Shown here: piece after piece, positions 60,000 through 64,000 of the stretch | Position numbering within the stretch: position 1 is the stretch's first letter | How the letters are laid out: every line of letters starts with the position of its first letter | NCBI GenBank assembly: GCA_037903475.1 | Contig: JBAJFG010000096.1 | Span: 1 to 64,000, forward strand | Source: Ancylostoma caninum | Taxonomy: Eukaryota > Nematoda > Chromadorea > Rhabditida > Ancylostomatidae | Direction of reading: 5' to 3' | Length of the DNA stretch: 64,000 nt | Notes under the pieces: model-generated | Database searches by the model: none | What the model was told of the DNA's origin: nothing | Seen by the model: only the letters and a program-made list of their open reading frames with translations | Program-made: the position numbers and the translations under genes

Positions 60000-62900
60000 A
60001 AATGAGAACGAATGTACGTATGTGGTGTACGATGACGGGATAGAAGGCCTAAATAAACTTAGATCAGGTATTTAATAAACAGTACCGGGAGTATAACTTC
60101 CTTGTCAGCAGATGTGCGTGGAATTCTTTCATATCACCTTTCTCCCTTATACTCAAGGTTCGTTCAAAGTCTTCTCCTTCCAGGTTCTTTGTTTTCTTTG
60201 TTGTCTGGGATCCATTTTATCTGTGAATCATGTTGTTTATGTTTAAAAGCACACTGCAAGCCCTATTGCAAGACATGGGATAGAACTTTTGAGCATTACG
60301 GTAGCCGAGGGAACTCATGCTCTGGCTCCCAATGAACGCGCGGTCTTCACATGTGAATTTTGCTTTACGATGCTGCAAGAGACAGCATGTGATGCTCGCG
60401 ATATAGCGTTATTTGAACACACAGACTCCACAAACGCGCAAACGCCGTAAATTGGTGGATGGAAACCGACAGTTGAGGTGTTTTTTCAGAACTCTTCTAC
60501 TGTTCTCGCCCAGGATGTGGCAGTAGATGACAATTTTATGGAAATCCGGGAAATAAAATTCCGCCCGGATCTTGCCTTTAAGACTGATTTTCTCACGTCT
60601 TGTAAAAACGTTACACTAATGGAAAATTACTACTCAAACTGTTCGTAGACCATAGTCCACGTGATCAACAAATAGGTTGTAGGAATTAACCCGAAAAAAA
60701 GGACACGGATTACACGTGTATGTTTTCCAAAACATTATTCGGGGTCCCCCATTTTGTGGTAATTTGCAGTAGGCATTCTACGCGTTTTCGCCGTCGCGTT
60801 CTTGGCAATTCTTCAGTAATATATGAATGTGAAATATAAAACGCTGATCATGGGCATGGAAGCCGAAAAATAAGAAGATCTGGACTAGGGATTGACGCCA
60901 AGTGGGGATTCGAAGAAGCCTTGCAGCTGCTCCTTTGAACAGAACCGTTTTCTAACTAGTGCTCTCGCTCTAGTACTGATTACATCGCCAGTTAGACGCT
61001 TCCTGACCCGTAGGAAATCATAAGTGGTTCACAACGAGTTCCGTTATTTCTATGGCCGATGAAGATCACCTTTTGCTCTTTTAATGGAAGTGGGGCCAGA
61101 AATAACCCCTCTGTAAAAGTGCTGCTTGCCAGCTCTTTACTTTTCACACTTTTCACATCGCATTCCGGAAGTATTCGGCCACTGAAAACTCTCCAAATTG
61201 AGTTTTTCAAATTTCAATCAAAACTTGTTATTATACTCATTTGGGAGAATTCAATGTGTCAGTATAGAATGACCTATCGTGATAATCCTATCATGTATAA
61301 CTCTCATCTCATCATGAGGGGAAATTGGTATTATTTTTGAGCACTGGATCACACGTCATAATCCGCTTGCACTTCCAAACACTACATGCAGACGTGGCAA
61401 ACAATCCAACTGAAACCTATTGAACAAGAATTTTGATAGCAAAAAAATGCAAACCATTGATTGGACTTGGCAAACAAGCGTAATACGGAATAATTATTTT
61501 TTCTTGTCCTTCATGAAGCTTTGTTGCGTCATGTTGGCGTTGGTTAATTTTTTTATTTTATTGAAATTCTTCCTTCTCTTTAACCAACGCATCGACCTCA
61601 AATTCTTTATCTCCCTAAAAATCTGTATATAAAACATAGCAACTCTTACGACACTTTTTTTAAAATCTGGGCGACGCGCACGGCTTCCAAATTCAAAAGA
61701 TGAGAAGGCATCCGTAGACAAGGTGACGAAATGAGGAGCTCGAAAACAAGGAACATCTTCCACATCCGCCGGAGGGCCTACGATACTTTTGGTCGGGCGT
61801 TATCGAGTGGGATATCGACTTAGTGATTCGTTCTGTCTTAGTTCAGCTACACAGTTTTAGAGGCCAATGTTGACACCAAGCCATTAGTGATAGAATTTTA
61901 AAAAATGCTATTCACGAATGTATGAACCAAATATCCTGCACTCTGATGCTTCGAACGCATATCCGCAATAACGTGACAAAAATTTGGTCAAACACTCCAT
62001 TCAGAATAATATAAGGCATTCTATGTTAGGTATTATTATATATTAGATATTATATATTATACTATATACTGTGCTCCCCGTATGAACAACTATATGATGA
62101 GGTATAAGCCAGCCTTCCATAGGCCCTGCTTGATAGTGCACTACCGTGCCGTCTGGCTTGTCTCCTAATCTATTAGAAATCATAAGGTCCCTAATCGAGA
62201 ATATGTAGTGAAGTATCTCCTGTGATCAGCTTCGGATTAAGGCAATTCATACTAGACGCATGCGTCAGATGCACATTTATGGAGACCTGCATGAAATGAA
62301 AGTACCGCATAGCTATTCAATACTGACAGCGAATAGTTATAACAGAACACATGGTGAGCCTCACCTGCGTCTGTACTGTGCCAGGACTGCGACTGGGCCC
62401 ACCCTAATTTATACTAGATGCGTAAGTATAAATTGCCGTATGAAAATGTTCCTGTGCATTGGAGAGCTTGCTTAGACGTAATTCAATTTCATGTTTGCAT
62501 GTACTTAATGAGGAAAAAAATTACAAAAGAGCCAGTGAGTACCATAATATTTCACGCGACTAGCAAACCTACGCGACGCCAGGAAGTGAAATGGTGCAGC
62601 CACGTGAAGCAACTATAAAAGCTTGATGGGGTCAGCTGAACATCACCGCTACTTAATTGCCTCCTAATGAGATACTGTGCACAAAAATCGTGAACAATTC
62701 TGGGGGGGGAGGTCCATATCCGAAAACTAAGCCAAAAGAATCTTACTATTATCGAGCGGTCATGCTCAAAGTCGAGACATTCACTTCGCATGAGCAACAA
62801 GACCTCTGCGAAGCAGGATGTCAGATCAAGATGCTGTGTCGACGTTTTTGTGAAGAATTCTGGTGTCTGCGGACGAAAAATCTTGGTCTCTTCAGAAAAA

Positions 62901-63355
62901 TGGCGCGAATGGACGAAAGTCATATTGCCCGACTAGCATCCAACTAGGCCAATCCTGCCAATCAGGTCCGAACTCAGCATCAGTGGATGTTTCGATCCTC
63001 AGTGTGGCACACCATCGAAAGGCCCTCTTTTGGCAGATGATGAAACACGCTGCGGAGCATCATCTCTTTAAAACATTCAAAATCGCAGACTTCAAAATTA
63101 TCATGGATGATGATGCAAATGTTATATTGGATGAAGTCCTAGAAAACGACAGGAAGAGATACGCATGATCTTCCGCAGATCGGGTGTGAAAAGGGAAAAA
63201 TGTGTCGATTCAATGCTATGCGATGCTCTGCTATGCTTCGATTGAATAAGTCAGTTTTAAATCCTTTCAAATCGAGAACTAGCAACAAAATTCTCTCTTC
63301 ACGCTTGGTTTATTGCTCGTAAAATTATCTCCCCAGAGATATATCGTGGCGGGTC
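60000..63355. other. Intergenic; duplicated CAP upstream region near 60.70 kb
   Basis: CACGGATTACACGTG and a CCCCATTTTGTGG block recur at 60.70-60.76 kb without a gene start beside them, as if a promoter was duplicated or its gene lost. Frames of 70-120 codons at 61.0-61.3 and 62.55-63.17 kb carry no recognised domain. An AT-rich repeat lies near 62.04 kb. Confidence 0.4.
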
Positions 63356-64000
63356 TTAAAATGAGCAGAGTCCTTGGTTGCAGAAAGTACCAGGGTAGTC
63401 GTGGCAACGTCTGCAGAAAGGGCCCATCTTGTAAATTTGGCCTCCATCCGATCTAAACTAGTAGAATTAGGGACCAGTTCTTCTTTTACAATAAGCCGTA
63501 ACTCACTTTGGTGAGTAGTGGCAGACGACGTTCGTGTTCGAACCGCATCTGACTATAGCACAACCAAGATGTGCATTGGTTTCCCAAGCCATCTAAATGC
63601 ATTACTTCAACACATGAGAATACTTGTTCAAACATCTTGTAAATAAAAAAGATATACTGTACGAAATCTGCAATTAGAAGTGCATCACATACTTTAGCGA
63701 AGTTTGGTATTCCAACGCTCAGAGAGTACATATTCCTTTCCGTCTCTGCCTGACGCATATATCCTGTGTTAATTTCTGACCACCATGCGTTAGAAGCCTA
63801 AAATGTTAAACTAAAATGTTGCATGAGCTCGTGAATACAGTAGGAATGCAACTGCTGACCTGAGTAGCCGCACTGTTATGGTCCACAAAGTTGTTGTTGA
63901 TAACATGCAAGTTCTCAGTGTAGCCGCTAGGTGAACCGGGGCTGCTAAGGCACTGAGCGGCCGAATTGCGAGCGCTTGATTCCGCATCACAGTTATATAC
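63356..64000 (-). CDS. CAP (SCP/TAPS) secreted protein, 3' part only
   Basis: Four exons are inside the window: 63860-64000 (its 5' end is exactly at the window edge by homology), 63693-63797, 63507-63592 and 63356-63453 (stop TAA). Exon lengths 141, 105 and 86 bp equal those of domain 2 in the gene at 45.5-51.65 kb, so it is the closest paralogue. It encodes YNCDAESSA, YTENLHV, WWSEI, NFAKMAWETN, VVCHYSPK and a final IYKMGPFCRRCHDY tail. NFAK again replaces HFTQ. The donor after 63860 is GTCAGC, weaker than in its paralogues. Whether it has one or two CAP domains cannot be told. Confidence 0.85.

Noticed and set aside
60992..61210. 72-codon minus-strand frame
   Set aside because: Reads vaguely protein-like but has no recognisable motif and no partner exon.
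62552..63168. Overlapping 90-120-codon frames on both strands
   Set aside because: No domain, no splice partners, mixed frames.

Overview
The window is nuclear DNA of a parasitic nematode, most likely a strongylid hookworm of the Ancylostoma type. Genes are sparse and split by short, phase-consistent introns with nematode-type acceptors (TTTCAG and relatives). The introns and spacers are full of small inverted-repeat transposons. The right half is a same-strand cluster of CAP (SCP/TAPS, 'Ancylostoma secreted protein') genes whose signal peptides and NFAN-x-AW motif recall the hookworm neutrophil inhibitory factor / platelet inhibitor branch. Frame breaks in otherwise clean exons suggest some draft-assembly indels.

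Layout. 0-2.1 kb: a foldback repeat and no supported gene. 2.1-5.3 kb (+): a six-exon gene for a 485-residue nuclear-type protein with two tandem C-x2-C...H-x-C finger-like modules; two of its introns hold foldback elements. 6.4-18.6 kb (+): a long multi-exon gene (fifteen exons traced, one join unresolved) whose N-terminal half looks like an OB fold of the telomere-binding POT1 type. 18.6-21.4 kb: no gene seen. 21.4-26.7 kb (-): a gene ending in a ground-like (GRL) domain preceded by a very acidic/lysine-rich tract and Thr/Ser-rich and unknown regions, with at least three reading-frame breaks. 26.93-28.15 kb: a 1.2 kb element with 144-bp terminal inverted repeats and two tRNA-like cores.

30.5-64 kb (-): the CAP cluster, read right to left. 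A partial gene runs off the right edge (63.36-64.0); a double-domain gene at 53.4-59.7 (437 aa); a double-domain gene at 45.5-51.65 (451 aa); a single-domain gene at 39.3-43.7 (218 aa); a single-domain gene at 32.8-36.6 (219 aa); and a two-exon relic at 30.5-30.6. All intact genes share a six-codon first exon, a short second exon completing the signal peptide, and identical intron phases; four have a TATA-like box 32-37 bp upstream of the ATG. The two-domain genes join two CAP units through a poly-threonine linker encoded by (ACN)n repeats.

Transposons have used these introns heavily: a Harbinger element with a broken transposase (41.8-43.6), a decayed mariner (50.7-51.6), three copies of one TA-flanked GC-rich MITE (34.5, 46.5, 54.4) and a TTAA-bounded foldback (35.1-35.9). 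The CAP genes probably make secreted proteins for the host interface; none of the other genes is obviously linked to them.
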